A stretch of 37,900 nt of DNA, taken from the NCBI RefSeq assembly GCF_000735695.2, contig NZ_JASZ02000028.1, positions 1-37,900 on the forward strand, read 5' to 3'. A program made the position numbers and the translations under genes. The DNA is from Kaistella haifensis DSM 19056 (GTDB taxonomy: Bacteria; Bacteroidota; Bacteroidia; Flavobacteriales; Weeksellaceae). Below the pieces are notes generated by a model that was given only the letters and a program-made list of their open reading frames with translations, was not told the DNA's origin and searched no databases. Of the stretch, positions 30,655 to 37,900 are shown one piece after another. The stretch's first letter is position 1. The number at the start of each line of letters is the position of its first letter.

Positions 30655-32670
30655 ATGCAAAATCCATTATTAGAAAACTTCCAAACTCCATATCAATCAG
30701 CACCTTTTAACGAAATTAAAGAAGAACATTTTCTTCCGGCCTTTCAGGAATTGATCAAAATATCCGAGAAAGAAATTGATGATATTGTCAAAAACCCTGA
30801 AGCGCCAACCTTTGCAAATGTGATAGAAGCATTGGCTTTCTCGGGCGAAAAACTCGATGTCGTTTCGGGTATTTTCTTTAACCTAAATTCTGCGGAAACC
30901 ACCGATGAAATCCAGAAAATCGCTCAAGAAGTTTCGCCACTTTTAACAGAATATTCAGCGAAAATTTCGCAAAACGAACAACTTTTTGAAAAAATAAAGA
31001 AAGTTTACGACGAAAAAGAAAAATACGAACTCAATGAAGAGCAACAAACTTTGCTGAAAGAAACATACAAAGGTTTTGTGAGAAGCGGTGCTCTTCTGAA
31101 TGAAGCCGACAAAGAAAAATTCAAAAATATCAGCATCGAATTATCAAAAAAATCGCTTCAGTTTGGGCAAAATGTTTTAGCAGAAACCAATAATTATTTC
31201 AAACATATTACTGACGAAAAAGATCTCGCGGGAATTCCAGCCCCAATTTTGGAGCAATATCGCGAAGAAGCGAAGGAAAGAAATCTCGATGGATTTGTGA
31301 TTACATTGCAGTACCCGAGCTATCTTCCGCTGATGACTTATGCTGAAAATCGAGATCTAAGAAAGGAACTTGCGTTAGCAAACGGAAAAAAATCATTTAA
31401 TAATAATGAATTTGACAATCAGAATTTAATTAAAGAAATTGTTGGTTTAAAACAAGAAAAAGCTGCACTCTTAGGTTATAAAAACTACGCAGATTATGTT
31501 TTGGAGGAAAGAATGGCGAAATCTCCCGACAAGGTGTATACATTTCTAAATGAACTTTTAGAAAAAGCAAAACCATTTGCCGAAAAAGAAATTGAGGAAT
31601 TAAAATCCTTAGCAAAAGCCGATGGAATCGACGAAATGGAAAGCTACGATCATGCTTATTACGCTGAAAAACTTCGCAAACAGAAATTCGACATCGATGA
31701 TGAAGAGCTGAAACCTTATTTCCAATTGGAAAAAGTTCAGGAAGCGGTTTTTGGATTGGCTTCAAAATTATTCCAACTCGAATTCAAGGAAACCGATAAA
31801 ATGCAAAAATACCACGAAGAAGTAAAAACGTATGAAATTTTCGAAAATGGCGAGTTTAAGGCGCTTCTGTATGTTGATTATTTCCCACGAAAAGGTAAAA
31901 GAGCCGGTGCGTGGATGACGAGTTTTAAAAATCAATTTAAGAAAAACGGTGAAAATTCAAGGCCTCATATTTCAGTGGTTTGTAATTTCTCGAAACCTAC
32001 CGCCGACACCCCGAGTTTGCTCACTTTTCAAGAAGTGACGACGCTTTTCCATGAATTCGGTCACGCTTTGCATGGAGTTTTGGCCGATACCACTTATCCG
32101 AATCTTTCCGGAACTTCTGTAAAATGGGATTTTGTGGAGCTGCCTTCTCAATTTCTAGAAAACTTCTGCTATGAACCGGAATTCCTGAAAACTTTTGCCA
32201 AACATTACAAAACCGGAGAAACTTTGCCCGACGAAAAAATAGATAAAATTGCAGCATCTAAAAATTTCTTGGAAGGTTACCAAACTTTAAGACAAATCGG
32301 TTTTGGACTTTTGGATATGGCATACCACAGCAAAAATGAAAAAATAAACGATATTAAAACATTTGAAGTGCAGGAAACGAAAGCAACAAACCTGTACCCA
32401 AGTAATCCAGAAACTGCGATGAGCACAAGCTTTTCTCACATTTTCCAGGGAGGTTATTCAGCGGGATATTATTCCTACAAATGGGCCGAAGTCCTGGATG
32501 CGGATGCATTTCAATATTTCAAAGAAAACGGAATTTTCAACCCGGAAATTGCCGCAAAGTATAAAGTCTTGCTATCCTCGGGAGGCACAAAAGATCCGAT
32601 GGAACTTTATATAAACTTCAGAGGTAGCGAACCCAAAGTTGAGAGTTTACTGAAAAGAGCATTTGGGTAA
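30655..32670 (+). CDS. dcp: M3 family zinc metallopeptidase (peptidyl-dipeptidase Dcp-like)
   Basis: 671 residues from ATG 30655 (MQNPLLENFQTPYQSAPFNE), preferred over the frame opening at 30607 because a -7 box covers that point. It is an M3 (thimet/Dcp) peptidase that cleaves short peptides, here cytosolic because there is no signal peptide. The zinc site is His466-Glu467-Phe-Gly-His470 in LFHEFGHALHGVL, with the third ligand expected in the following ELPSQFLENF segment (second Glu of this helix). The C-terminal substrate region SFSHIFQGGYSAGYYSYKWA matches Dcp, including the Tyr-rich loop. Length agrees with E. coli Dcp (about 680). Monocistronic, ended by the hairpin at 32688-32718. Confidence 0.93.
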   Translation: MQNPLLENFQTPYQSAPFNEIKEEHFLPAFQELIKISEKEIDDIVKNPEAPTFANVIEALAFSGEKLDVVSGIFFNLNSAETTDEIQKIAQEVSPLLTEYSAKISQNEQLFEKIKKVYDEKEKYELNEEQQTLLKETYKGFVRSGALLNEADKEKFKNISIELSKKSLQFGQNVLAETNNYFKHITDEKDLAGIPAPILEQYREEAKERNLDGFVITLQYPSYLPLMTYAENRDLRKELALANGKKSFNNNEFDNQNLIKEIVGLKQEKAALLGYKNYADYVLEERMAKSPDKVYTFLNELLEKAKPFAEKEIEELKSLAKADGIDEMESYDHAYYAEKLRKQKFDIDDEELKPYFQLEKVQEAVFGLASKLFQLEFKETDKMQKYHEEVKTYEIFENGEFKALLYVDYFPRKGKRAGAWMTSFKNQFKKNGENSRPHISVVCNFSKPTADTPSLLTFQEVTTLFHEFGHALHGVLADTTYPNLSGTSVKWDFVELPSQFLENFCYEPEFLKTFAKHYKTGETLPDEKIDKIAASKNFLEGYQTLRQIGFGLLDMAYHSKNEKINDIKTFEVQETKATNLYPSNPETAMSTSFSHIFQGGYSAGYYSYKWAEVLDADAFQYFKENGIFNPEIAAKYKVLLSSGGTKDPMELYINFRGSEPKVESLLKRAFG

Positions 32671-32687
32671 TAAGAAAAGATAAATCT

Positions 32688-32718
32688 AAAAAAACACATG
32701 AATTTCATGTGTTTTTTT
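32688..32718. terminator. bidirectional rho-independent terminator
   Basis: AAAAAAACACATG (32688-32700) pairs with 32706-32718 around AATTT. T runs on both strands let it serve both the M3 peptidase gene and the converging flippase-like gene. Confidence 0.85.
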
Positions 32719-32741
32719 TATTATAATTACTTATCAATAAT

Positions 32742-33779
32742 TTATCTGGAGAGCAAGCGTCCACGTTCCTTTGCAAGCATCGGCATCGAAATAATTCCCA
32801 TCACAACCATGATAGCCAATTGCATGGTATGGGAAATAAATGCGTAAGAAAGTCCCACTTCGCCGCCTTCTTCGGGATTTTTACCCATAGAAAGGAAAAG
32901 TGCCATAATCCCCAATTTCAAGGCAAAGTGATAGGCACCGATTCCGCCAGACGCTGGAACCATCATACCCAAAGTTCCCACCACGATAATGAAAAAACCG
33001 TCAGCGAAAGTAAATCCGGAAGTTTCAGGCAAGGCAAAACACACCAAATATGCTGCAAAGTAATAGCAAATCCATATTGCCAGGGAGAGTAGAATAAACT
33101 TTAATTTTTGTTTCAATTTAAAAATGGAAGTCAGGCCGTGAAAAATTCCTTTTGCGAAATTAATGGCCTTTTGATAAATTGGATATTTTTCAAGATGTTT
33201 TCTTAAAGCAAAAAATAAAATTCCCAAACCAACGAAAACACCCATCAGCAGATATATTTTATTCCCTGATTCCGCTTTTGGAGCATTGCCACTTTGGGCG
33301 GTAACATATTGATAAAAGGACAAAATTGCATCGTACTTAAAAACCAAAGTCAGAAGCAGGAAAAATCCCATACAAACGAGGTCCACTACCCTTTCCAAAA
33401 TGATGGTTCCAAAAGATTTATCTACCGGAACATTCTCCACCCCAAAAAGTGCGGTAGAACGCGCTAGTTCACCACTACGGGGAATGGTTAGGTTCATTAA
33501 ATATCCGAAAGAGATCGTCCACAGTGCGTTGGAATTGGAGATTTTATATCCTAAAGGTTCCAAAAGCAAATTCCAACGAATCGCACGAAACCAATATGCC
33601 AAAACACCAAAAACGGTGGCTGCGAATACCCAAAAATAGTTGGCCTTTGCGAAATATCCTGCAATTTTTTCAAACTCAATACCGCGCAGAGCGAGCCACA
33701 TAAAAAGAGCAGCAATTGCTAAGGAAACAGCAATCGTAATGAAGGATTTCAAAGGATTTGATTTTTTGGTTTTTTCCAA
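32742..33779 (-). CDS. lysylphosphatidylglycerol synthase TM region/UPF0104 flippase-like membrane protein
   Basis: 345 residues with about eight or nine membrane segments, of the LPG_synthase_TM (YbhN/AglD) family. Landmarks are an N-terminal helix with LAIAALFMWLALRGIEFEKI, the YWFRAIRWNLLLEPLGY block, the signature GYLMNLTIPRSGELARSTAL, and a C-terminal helix with GMMVPASGGIGAYHF. The family is thought to move lipid or lipid-linked substrates across the inner membrane; stand-alone members have no C-terminal aminoacyltransferase domain, as here. It lies 26 bases after panD on the same strand; this pairing is probably an operon of convenience. Confidence 0.87.
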   Translation of the reverse strand: MEKTKKSNPLKSFITIAVSLAIAALFMWLALRGIEFEKIAGYFAKANYFWVFAATVFGVLAYWFRAIRWNLLLEPLGYKISNSNALWTISFGYLMNLTIPRSGELARSTALFGVENVPVDKSFGTIILERVVDLVCMGFFLLLTLVFKYDAILSFYQYVTAQSGNAPKAESGNKIYLLMGVFVGLGILFFALRKHLEKYPIYQKAINFAKGIFHGLTSIFKLKQKLKFILLSLAIWICYYFAAYLVCFALPETSGFTFADGFFIIVVGTLGMMVPASGGIGAYHFALKLGIMALFLSMGKNPEEGGEVGLSYAFISHTMQLAIMVVMGIISMPMLAKERGRLLSR

Positions 33780-33805
33780 AATAAATGTGAGTTTTCAAAA
33801 GAGAA

Positions 33806-34156
33806 TTAAGTAAGAAGGTTCGTCTTCTCGTCTGGGAAAATAATTTTTGGTTGGAAAGTTTGCGCTTCCTCCGGCGTCATCTGTGCATACGAAATGATGA
33901 TGATAATATCGCCCTTCTGAACGCGTCTTGCAGCAGGACCATTGAGGCAAATTTCGCCAGATTTTCTTCTTCCTTTAATCGCGTAGGTATCAAACCTTTC
34001 GCCGTTGTTCACATTTACGATGTAAACCCGCTCTCCTACTACGATTCCGGAAGCTTCCAAAAGATCTTCATCGATGGTAATGCTTCCAATATAATTAAGG
34101 TCGGATTCGGTTACGCGAACTCTGTGAATTTTAGATTTAAAAACTTCAATTAGCAT
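33806..34156 (-). CDS. panD: aspartate 1-decarboxylase
   Basis: Makes beta-alanine from L-aspartate for pantothenate and coenzyme A synthesis. The 116-residue proenzyme is cleaved between Gly24 and Ser25 in YIGSITID, producing the pyruvoyl group on Ser25. Other conserved parts are [33 protein letters not shown] (substrate Arg nearby), and [20 protein letters not shown]. The start is an ATG with no good alternative. It is followed after 26 bases by the flippase-like gene. The start-proximal 400 bases upstream hold the divergent HU promoter. Confidence 0.97.
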   Translation of the reverse strand: MLIEVFKSKIHRVRVTESDLNYIGSITIDEDLLEASGIVVGERVYIVNVNNGERFDTYAIKGRRKSGEICLNGPAARRVQKGDIIIIISYAQMTPEEAQTFQPKIIFPDEKTNLLT

Positions 34157-34486
34157 GGTGCAAATTTAATTATTTAAATGAAACCACGCAGAAATATTTA
34201 TTTTTATTGATTCATTTATTTTCAAAAAAGAAGTGTAAAAAATAGGATGAATAGGCATTATCAGCACAAAAACACAAATTATAAACAAATAAGTGAAATT
34301 TTGATATGAAATTCAATAATTCATAATTTCATATTAAGAAATATTTAACCGCAGAAATGTCCTTACATAAAGGATTTGGCATAATATTAGAACTCGCAAA
34401 GCCCGATTAATTGATTATAATTAAATTCATGAGTTTTTGTTAAATTCAAGATTTTAATTAATTTTTAATTAAATATATCTGAAAAA
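34157..34486. other. AT-rich spacer between panD and the HU gene
   Basis: No gene is seen. The segment is rich in A/T runs. It must hold the panD promoter on the minus strand, for which I see no strong box. Confidence 0.4.
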
Positions 34487-34517
34487 TTTGCACAATTTGA
34501 AAAATGTTTTATATTTG
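34487..34517 (+). promoter_or_regulatory. full Bacteroidota-type promoter of the HU gene
   Basis: TTTG at 34487-34490 is followed after 19 bases by TATATTTG at 34510-34517, an exact match to the -33/-7 consensus (TTTG, then TAnnTTTG) of the primary sigma factor in this phylum. Transcription should start near 34523, leaving about 30 bases before the ATG at 34553. A second TTTG at 34496-34499 gives a shorter, poorer spacing. Confidence 0.85.
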
Positions 34518-34552
34518 CTTTAACAATAAAACTAACCTTAATAATAATTATT

Positions 34553-34843
34553 ATGAACAAGTCTGAATTAATCGACGCAATCGCAAAAGATGCAAACATC
34601 ACAAAAGTAGCTGCTAAAGCTGCATTAGAGTCTTTCGTATCTAACGTAACTGCTACTTTGAAGCAAAAAGACGGTAAAGTTTCTTTAGTTGGATTCGGTA
34701 CTTTCTCTGTAGCTGAAAGAGCTGCTAGACAAGGTATTAACCCTGCGACAAAAAAACCAATCAAAATTGCTGCTAAAAAAGTTGCTAAATTCAAAGCTGG
34801 TGCTGACTTAGCTGATGCAGTAATGGGCGGAAAGAAAAAATAA
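34553..34843 (+). CDS. HU family DNA-binding protein
   Basis: 96-residue histone-like nucleoid protein. It begins MNKSELIDAIAKDANITKVA, contains the core GFGTFSVAERAARQGINPAT (the beta-arm with conserved Arg, Gly and the NPxT turn at its tip), then KKPIKIAAKKVAKFKAGADL and a basic tail GGKKK. HU dimers bend DNA without sequence specificity. Codon use is notably biased (GCT, GTA, CGT-poor, AGA), as in highly expressed genes of this group, which agrees with the consensus promoter and the strong terminator just after the stop. Confidence 0.97.
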   Translation: MNKSELIDAIAKDANITKVAAKAALESFVSNVTATLKQKDGKVSLVGFGTFSVAERAARQGINPATKKPIKIAAKKVAKFKAGADLADAVMGGKKK

Positions 34844-34867
34844 TCCTTAGATTATACAAAAAAATTA

Positions 34868-34895
34868 AGCCTCATCTGCAGATGAGGCTTTTTTG
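34868..34895 (+). terminator. rho-independent terminator of the HU gene
   Basis: A perfect palindrome AAGCCTCATCTG (34868-34879) with its complement (34880-34891), followed by T. The centre probably opens as a small loop. It also marks the end of pdxH on the opposite strand. Confidence 0.9.
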
Positions 34896-34912
34896 TGAAA
34901 TCATATTAAATT

Positions 34913-35557
34913 TTACGGCGCAAGTCGGGAGATTTGCCAATTGTAATCTTCCTGACGTTCATAGATAATTCGGTCGTGCAAACGGTTTGGCCTACCTTGC
35001 CAAAATTCTATTTCGTAGGGTTTTGCCAAATAACCGCCCCAATTTTCCGGTCTTGGAACTTCTTTATGCTCAAATTCTTTTTCCAACTCTTTCAATTTAT
35101 TTTCCAGAAAATCACGATCCGGAATCACTTGACTTTGTGGAGAAACCACTGCTCCGAGCTGGCTACCTTTAGGCCTCGAATGAAAATATCCGTCACTGAG
35201 ATTTTCCGGAAGCCTTTCCAGATCTGCTTTAATAATTATTTGCCTTTCCAAAGTAGGCCAAAAAAAGTGAAGGCAAGCCTTTTTGTTGCTCTCAATCGCT
35301 TTGCCTTTGCGGCTATTGTAATTGGTGTAGAACACAAAGCCTTCCCAAGTATAGGATTTCAATAACACCATTCTGGTTCGCGGACAACCGTCATCCTCAA
35401 GCGTGGAAATCGCCATTGCATTAGCTTCCGAAACATCGGGATTCTCACTTGCATCTAAAAACCAGTTTCGGAACTGCTCCATCGGATTTTCTTTTATTTG
35501 GTTTTCAAGAAGTTGAGATTTTTCGTAAACTTTTCTTTTATCGTGTAAGTTTTCCAT
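34913..35557 (-). CDS. pdxH: pyridoxamine 5'-phosphate oxidase
   Basis: FMN enzyme that makes pyridoxal 5'-phosphate from pyridoxine or pyridoxamine 5'-phosphate. The 214 residues match family length. Visible blocks are AMAISTLEDDGCPRTRMVLL (FMN/substrate loop), GFVFYTNYNSRKGKAIESNK, ACLHFFWPTLERQIIIKADL, FHSRPKGSQLGAVVSPQSQV, and the C-terminal signature EFWQGRPNRLHDRIIYER with the active-site Arg and His. It is divergent from the YqgE gene, 54 bases away. Confidence 0.97.
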   Translation of the reverse strand: MENLHDKRKVYEKSQLLENQIKENPMEQFRNWFLDASENPDVSEANAMAISTLEDDGCPRTRMVLLKSYTWEGFVFYTNYNSRKGKAIESNKKACLHFFWPTLERQIIIKADLERLPENLSDGYFHSRPKGSQLGAVVSPQSQVIPDRDFLENKLKELEKEFEHKEVPRPENWGGYLAKPYEIEFWQGRPNRLHDRIIYERQEDYNWQISRLAP

Positions 35558-35570
35558 TCAATTTTTTTAT

Positions 35571-35578
35571 TACATTTG
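35571..35578 (+). promoter_or_regulatory. -7 box for the YqgE gene
   Basis: TACATTTG fits TAnnTTTG and lies 33 bases before the ATG at 35612. It covers the first codons of the longer open frame starting at 35576, so that start cannot be used from this promoter. Confidence 0.5.
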
Positions 35579-35611
35579 ATTATAGGTTTTTTAGTCGACC
35601 TAGTGTTTCAG

Positions 35612-36160
35612 ATGAATCATTCATACAAAGGTAAAATTTTAATTTCGACTCCGGATATTTCCAGTGATATTTTTTCGCGTTCTGTTGTGCTCATTATCGA
35701 ACACACTGTGGACGGCGCATTCGGATTGATCTTGAATAAAAAAAACACCAAAATGAGTGCAAGATTATTCTCAATTTTCGGATTTCCGGTGGATGTTTAT
35801 GAAGGTGGTCCTGTAGAAAACGACAAAATTTTCTTCATTAATAAAGGAGAAAGAATTACGGAAAACTTCACCGAAATCGGCGAAGATTATTACCTGACGG
35901 AAGATGTTGAAAATGTGGTTTCGGCAATGATCGACCAGAAAATTTCCACGGAAGACATCAAAGTTTTTTCCGGATATTCCGGTTGGGGATCGCAACAACT
36001 GGAGCAGGAAATTCGACAGAAAGTTTGGACAGTGGTTGATGCTTATAATCTAGATTATACATTGCCTACCGATCATCATTTATGGAAAAATATTATGCAA
36101 AATCTTGGTGGCGAATTTTTGCTTTGGGCCAATACACCGGAGAATATTTCGATGAATTGA
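35612..36160 (+). CDS. YqgE/AlgH family protein
   Basis: 182 residues from ATG 35612 (MNHSYKGKILISTPDISSDI), preferred over a frame opening at 35576 for which the promoter is misplaced. A cytosolic family widespread in bacteria, with roles suggested in transcription of alginate or respiratory genes but no agreed biochemical activity. Landmarks are FSRSVVLIIEHTVDGAFGLI followed by LNKK, FPVDVYEGGPVENDKIFFIN, FSGYSGWGSQQLEQEI, and a C-terminal WKNIMQNLGG. In many Bacteroidota it lies next to pdxH and an aminotransferase IV gene; here all three are adjacent, which suggests a vitamin-B6-related neighbourhood, though this is only context. Confidence 0.93.
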   Translation: MNHSYKGKILISTPDISSDIFSRSVVLIIEHTVDGAFGLILNKKNTKMSARLFSIFGFPVDVYEGGPVENDKIFFINKGERITENFTEIGEDYYLTEDVENVVSAMIDQKISTEDIKVFSGYSGWGSQQLEQEIRQKVWTVVDAYNLDYTLPTDHHLWKNIMQNLGGEFLLWANTPENISMN

Positions 36161-36248
36161 AAGCATTCAAAAACTTTAACAAAACTTTAATCATTCAAAG
36201 ATAATTTCCTCGCAAAAGAATCGTTCTCTATTGAACTTCAATTAATCA

Positions 36249-36291
36249 AAACCCGGTAAATGACTTTCTTTAAAGGTTGTTTCCCGGGTTT
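36249..36291. terminator. possible weak terminator hairpin between converging genes
   Basis: AAACCCGG (36249-36256) pairs with CCGGGTTT (36284-36291) over a 27-nt loop. There is no T run on either side, so it may be a transcript-end structure rather than a true intrinsic terminator. Confidence 0.35.
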
Positions 36292-36299
36292 ATCAATTG

Positions 36300-37106
36300 T
36301 TATTGGAAATGAGTATTCCATTGATTGACCATTTCTTCAAAACGGCTTTTTCCGAATGTTCTATTTCGGATTTTACTGACTGCAAAAATCCCTTTTTCAT
36401 CGGAAATCACGAGGACTTCTTCGGCTTTTTGAGATTCAAAAGCAATCATTTCCGCTTCCTGAATTTCGGCTAAATTATTTTTATGAATGAAAGTCACGAA
36501 ATTCTCCATCAAAGGCGAAATATAAGCTCCTTCTGATTGCTTCGGGATTTTAATCGTGTTTCCTTCTAGAAACAATAAATTCCCAGAAATACTTCTAGCA
36601 ATTCTTTTGTTTGGATTCAGTAAAATAACGTCGTCTAAATCATTTTCTTTTGCATAAATTTCCGCGTACGTATTTTCCGGAAAGTGCACACGAATGTTAC
36701 TTAGCAAATTGGTATTCACATTGATTTCCTTCATTAAATCCATCTCATAATTCCCCTGAATGGCTAAAACATCCTTGTATTCATCTACTTCTGCGTAAAA
36801 AGAAATATCCGCTTTCTGCAAAAAATCCTCACCTAAATTTCTGTACATCAATATTTGGATAATTCCGTTGGTAACTCCTTTATTAATCACGTTTGCCACG
36901 AAAAGTTCTTCGAAGAAATCCAAGGTAAAACTAAGCGGAATATTCATCCTCATTTTTCGCATTGATGCCATCAGGAAAAAGTAAGATTCCTCGGCCATAA
37001 TGAGTTGGGAATTGCGGACAAAGAAAGAAGCTTTTACCGCATCGCCATAAAGAAATGCTCGGTTTTGAGGTTTAAAATTTTCGGAAGTAAAGGTTATTTT
37101 TTCCAA
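36300..37106 (-). CDS. class IV aminotransferase-fold protein, probably without catalytic lysine
   Basis: 268 residues of the branched-chain/D-amino-acid aminotransferase and aminodeoxychorismate lyase fold. The start ITFTSENFKPQNRAFLYGDA and LRMMAS-like helix fit the N-terminal domain, and DLDDVILLNPNKRIARSISG with NLLFLEGNTIKIP fits the second. The PLP-binding Lys is expected about four residues before the LL of NTNLLSNI (around 130), but the segment is INVNTNLL with no Lys; the nearest is Lys126. The usual TEGxxxN is IARSISGN (169-176), so the conserved Glu is missing too. It therefore looks like a degenerate family member. It lies beside pdxH, so a PLP-related role remains possible. The start may also be a little downstream. 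Confidence 0.75.
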   Translation of the reverse strand: MEKITFTSENFKPQNRAFLYGDAVKASFFVRNSQLIMAEESYFFLMASMRKMRMNIPLSFTLDFFEELFVANVINKGVTNGIIQILMYRNLGEDFLQKADISFYAEVDEYKDVLAIQGNYEMDLMKEINVNTNLLSNIRVHFPENTYAEIYAKENDLDDVILLNPNKRIARSISGNLLFLEGNTIKIPKQSEGAYISPLMENFVTFIHKNNLAEIQEAEMIAFESQKAEEVLVISDEKGIFAVSKIRNRTFGKSRFEEMVNQWNTHFQ

Positions 37107-37179
37107 AACGAGATAAATTTATATTAAAAAAATAATGAACGAAAAATCGTCCATCAAGTTTATTTTTGTTAAATAAAAA

Positions 37180-37566
37180 TTAAGAAGCTCCTAATTTAAT
37201 TTTAAGGTTTTCAATGAGATTTTCCCAGTAAAGTTGGTTTTCATCCTCGTCGCCGGGTTCACAGAAATCGGTGATATTAAGGGAGAGATCATCAGTGATA
37301 TCATCTATTGCAATTGTCATCTCGAAGAAATTTTTTGTTCCTTCATCTTCTTCCCAACGAAAGCGTACGAAACTTTCTGGCTTATAGCGAATAAGCGTTG
37401 CTTTTTCAGACGGGCCACCATTCCAACTAAAGAAAAAGTCATCACCTTTTTCTACTACTTCATCGGCAAACCATTCAGAAAGTCCTTCTGCACTTGCCAT
37501 ATATTCATACAAAATTTCCGACTGACAGTGCATTGGAAATTCATACTGCACTTTCGTTTTCGCCAT
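37180..37566 (-). CDS. START-like domain protein (AHSA1-like)
   Basis: 128 residues from ATG 37566; a GTG-type extension to 37596 adds ten residues unlike the family. It belongs to the START/SRPBCC helix-grip fold, of the Bacteroidota form that starts KVQYEFPMHCQSEILYEYM with SAEGLSEWFADEVV and then FFFSWNGGPSEKATLIRYKP. Such proteins have a hydrophobic pocket for lipids or other small ligands. No substrate can be read from sequence. It is cytosolic and monocistronic. Confidence 0.85.
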   Translation of the reverse strand: MAKTKVQYEFPMHCQSEILYEYMASAEGLSEWFADEVVEKGDDFFFSWNGGPSEKATLIRYKPESFVRFRWEEDEGTKNFFEMTIAIDDITDDLSLNITDFCEPGDEDENQLYWENLIENLKIKLGAS

Positions 37567-37770
37567 ATTGCTCCCTGTTTTTTTAATGTGTCGCAATATA
37601 TAAATTAATTTTTAATCTAAGCAAAATATTTATCTGAAAATGCGAAATATCATATTACGTTAACAGATCGAGATGTACGCAAACGATTCGCCAAAAAAGT
37701 TAGAGCCTGTTTAAAAATTAAATTAGAAAAATTCGTACGGCGTTTATTTTATAAAATAATCTTATAAAAA

Positions 37771-37874
37771 ACTGATTGTCAGTTGTTTATGTTGTTTATT
37801 TTCCGTAACTTGTTGGTTACTAATCAATTAAATTACAGTGAAAAATTACTCGACAAACATTTCTGACAATCAGT
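37771..37874. repeat. 12-bp perfect inverted repeat flanking the transposase start
   Basis: ACTGATTGTCAG (37771-37782) is exactly complementary to CTGACAATCAGT (37863-37874), which encodes the Ser-Asp-Asn-Gln region of the transposase start. RNA folding would place the GTG start at 37838 in the loop. Confidence 0.8.
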
Positions 37875-37900
37875 GGCAATTTATAAAAAAGACTTTGAAC
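37838..37900 (+). CDS. partial transposase, IS5-family (IS427/DUF4096-like) N-terminus
   Basis: The frame from GTG 37838 gives MKNYSTNISDNQWQFIKKTL, matching the usual DUF4096 beginning of IS5-group transposases (Y..(D/N)(L/I)(T/S)D.QW..I...L). A TAA in the same frame a few codons upstream rules out an earlier start. The gene continues past the window. Confidence 0.6.
   Translation, partial: MKNYSTNISDNQWQFIKKTLN

Larger units (their letters stand above)
37703..37900 (+). mobile_element. left end of a probable IS5-family insertion sequence, cut by the window edge
   Basis: GAGCCTGTTTAAAA starting at 37703 resembles IS5-family terminal repeats, and a transposase-like reading frame begins 135 bases further on. 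The right end and any target duplication lie outside the window, so extent and integrity cannot be judged. Confidence 0.55.

Noticed and set aside
1-37900. CRISPR arrays, tRNA or rRNA genes, prophage or defence islands
   Set aside because: No regularly spaced repeats, cloverleaf or rRNA core motifs, integrase or known defence genes were seen by eye. A tRNAscan-SE/Infernal run would settle the RNA question.

Overview
The window looks like the chromosome of a Flavobacteriia bacterium (Bacteroidota), most likely of the Chryseobacterium/Kaistella group. The evidence is AT-rich DNA, several Bacteroidota-type -7 boxes (TAnnTTTG), almost no Shine-Dalgarno signals, a C-terminal type IX secretion (T9SS) sorting domain, and families largely confined to this phylum (DUF5606, DUF4834, DUF6263, YfhO, NamZ/DUF1343). 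No rRNA, tRNA or CRISPR array was seen. The placement rests on recognising families by eye, not on any search.

Layout. 1-2350 is a decay zone: an NlpE-like lipoprotein gene with an in-frame stop, a C-terminal gene remnant, and a FUSC transporter gene with an internal deletion. 2350-4875 is a minus-strand housekeeping operon, ruvX-def-DUF5606-mazG, with the broken FUSC gene at its end. 5098-7941 holds a SixA-like phosphatase, a beta-lactamase-fold serine hydrolase and the tail of a lost P-type ATPase. 7942-8667 is a repeat field. 8668-10958 carries a fused PyrE-PyrF UMP synthase and an AEC transporter. 11312-12669 has a DsbA-like (FrnE-type) oxidoreductase and a YceI protein. 12877-20161 is an envelope/secretion stretch: an M1-fold protein without zinc ligands joined to a beta-barrel, a T9SS cargo protein, and a 1077-residue predicted outer-membrane protein.

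20180-23707 has a NamZ-type muramidase and an FtsX/LolC-type permease whose divergent start codons are 4 bases apart, then a cystathionine beta-synthase-like enzyme. 23780-28647 has a glycosyltransferase containing a heptanucleotide repeat, a GxxExxY protein bracketed by repeats, a giant YfhO membrane protein and a DUF4834 protein. 28692-37566 holds a DUF6263 lipoprotein, a CopD-like membrane protein with a broken gene upstream, an M3 peptidase, panD with a flippase-like protein, an HU gene with a textbook Bacteroidota promoter, pdxH, YqgE, a class IV aminotransferase-fold protein apparently lacking its catalytic lysine, and a START-like protein. The window ends inside what looks like an IS5-family insertion sequence.

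Most of the window is ordinary core genome. I did not find a coherent new multi-gene system. The most notable points are the dispersed inverted repeat family (one pair brackets the GxxExxY gene), the 7-bp repeat tract inside a glycosyltransferase, two apparent pseudoenzymes, the eukaryote-like UMP synthase fusion, and at least five decaying genes.
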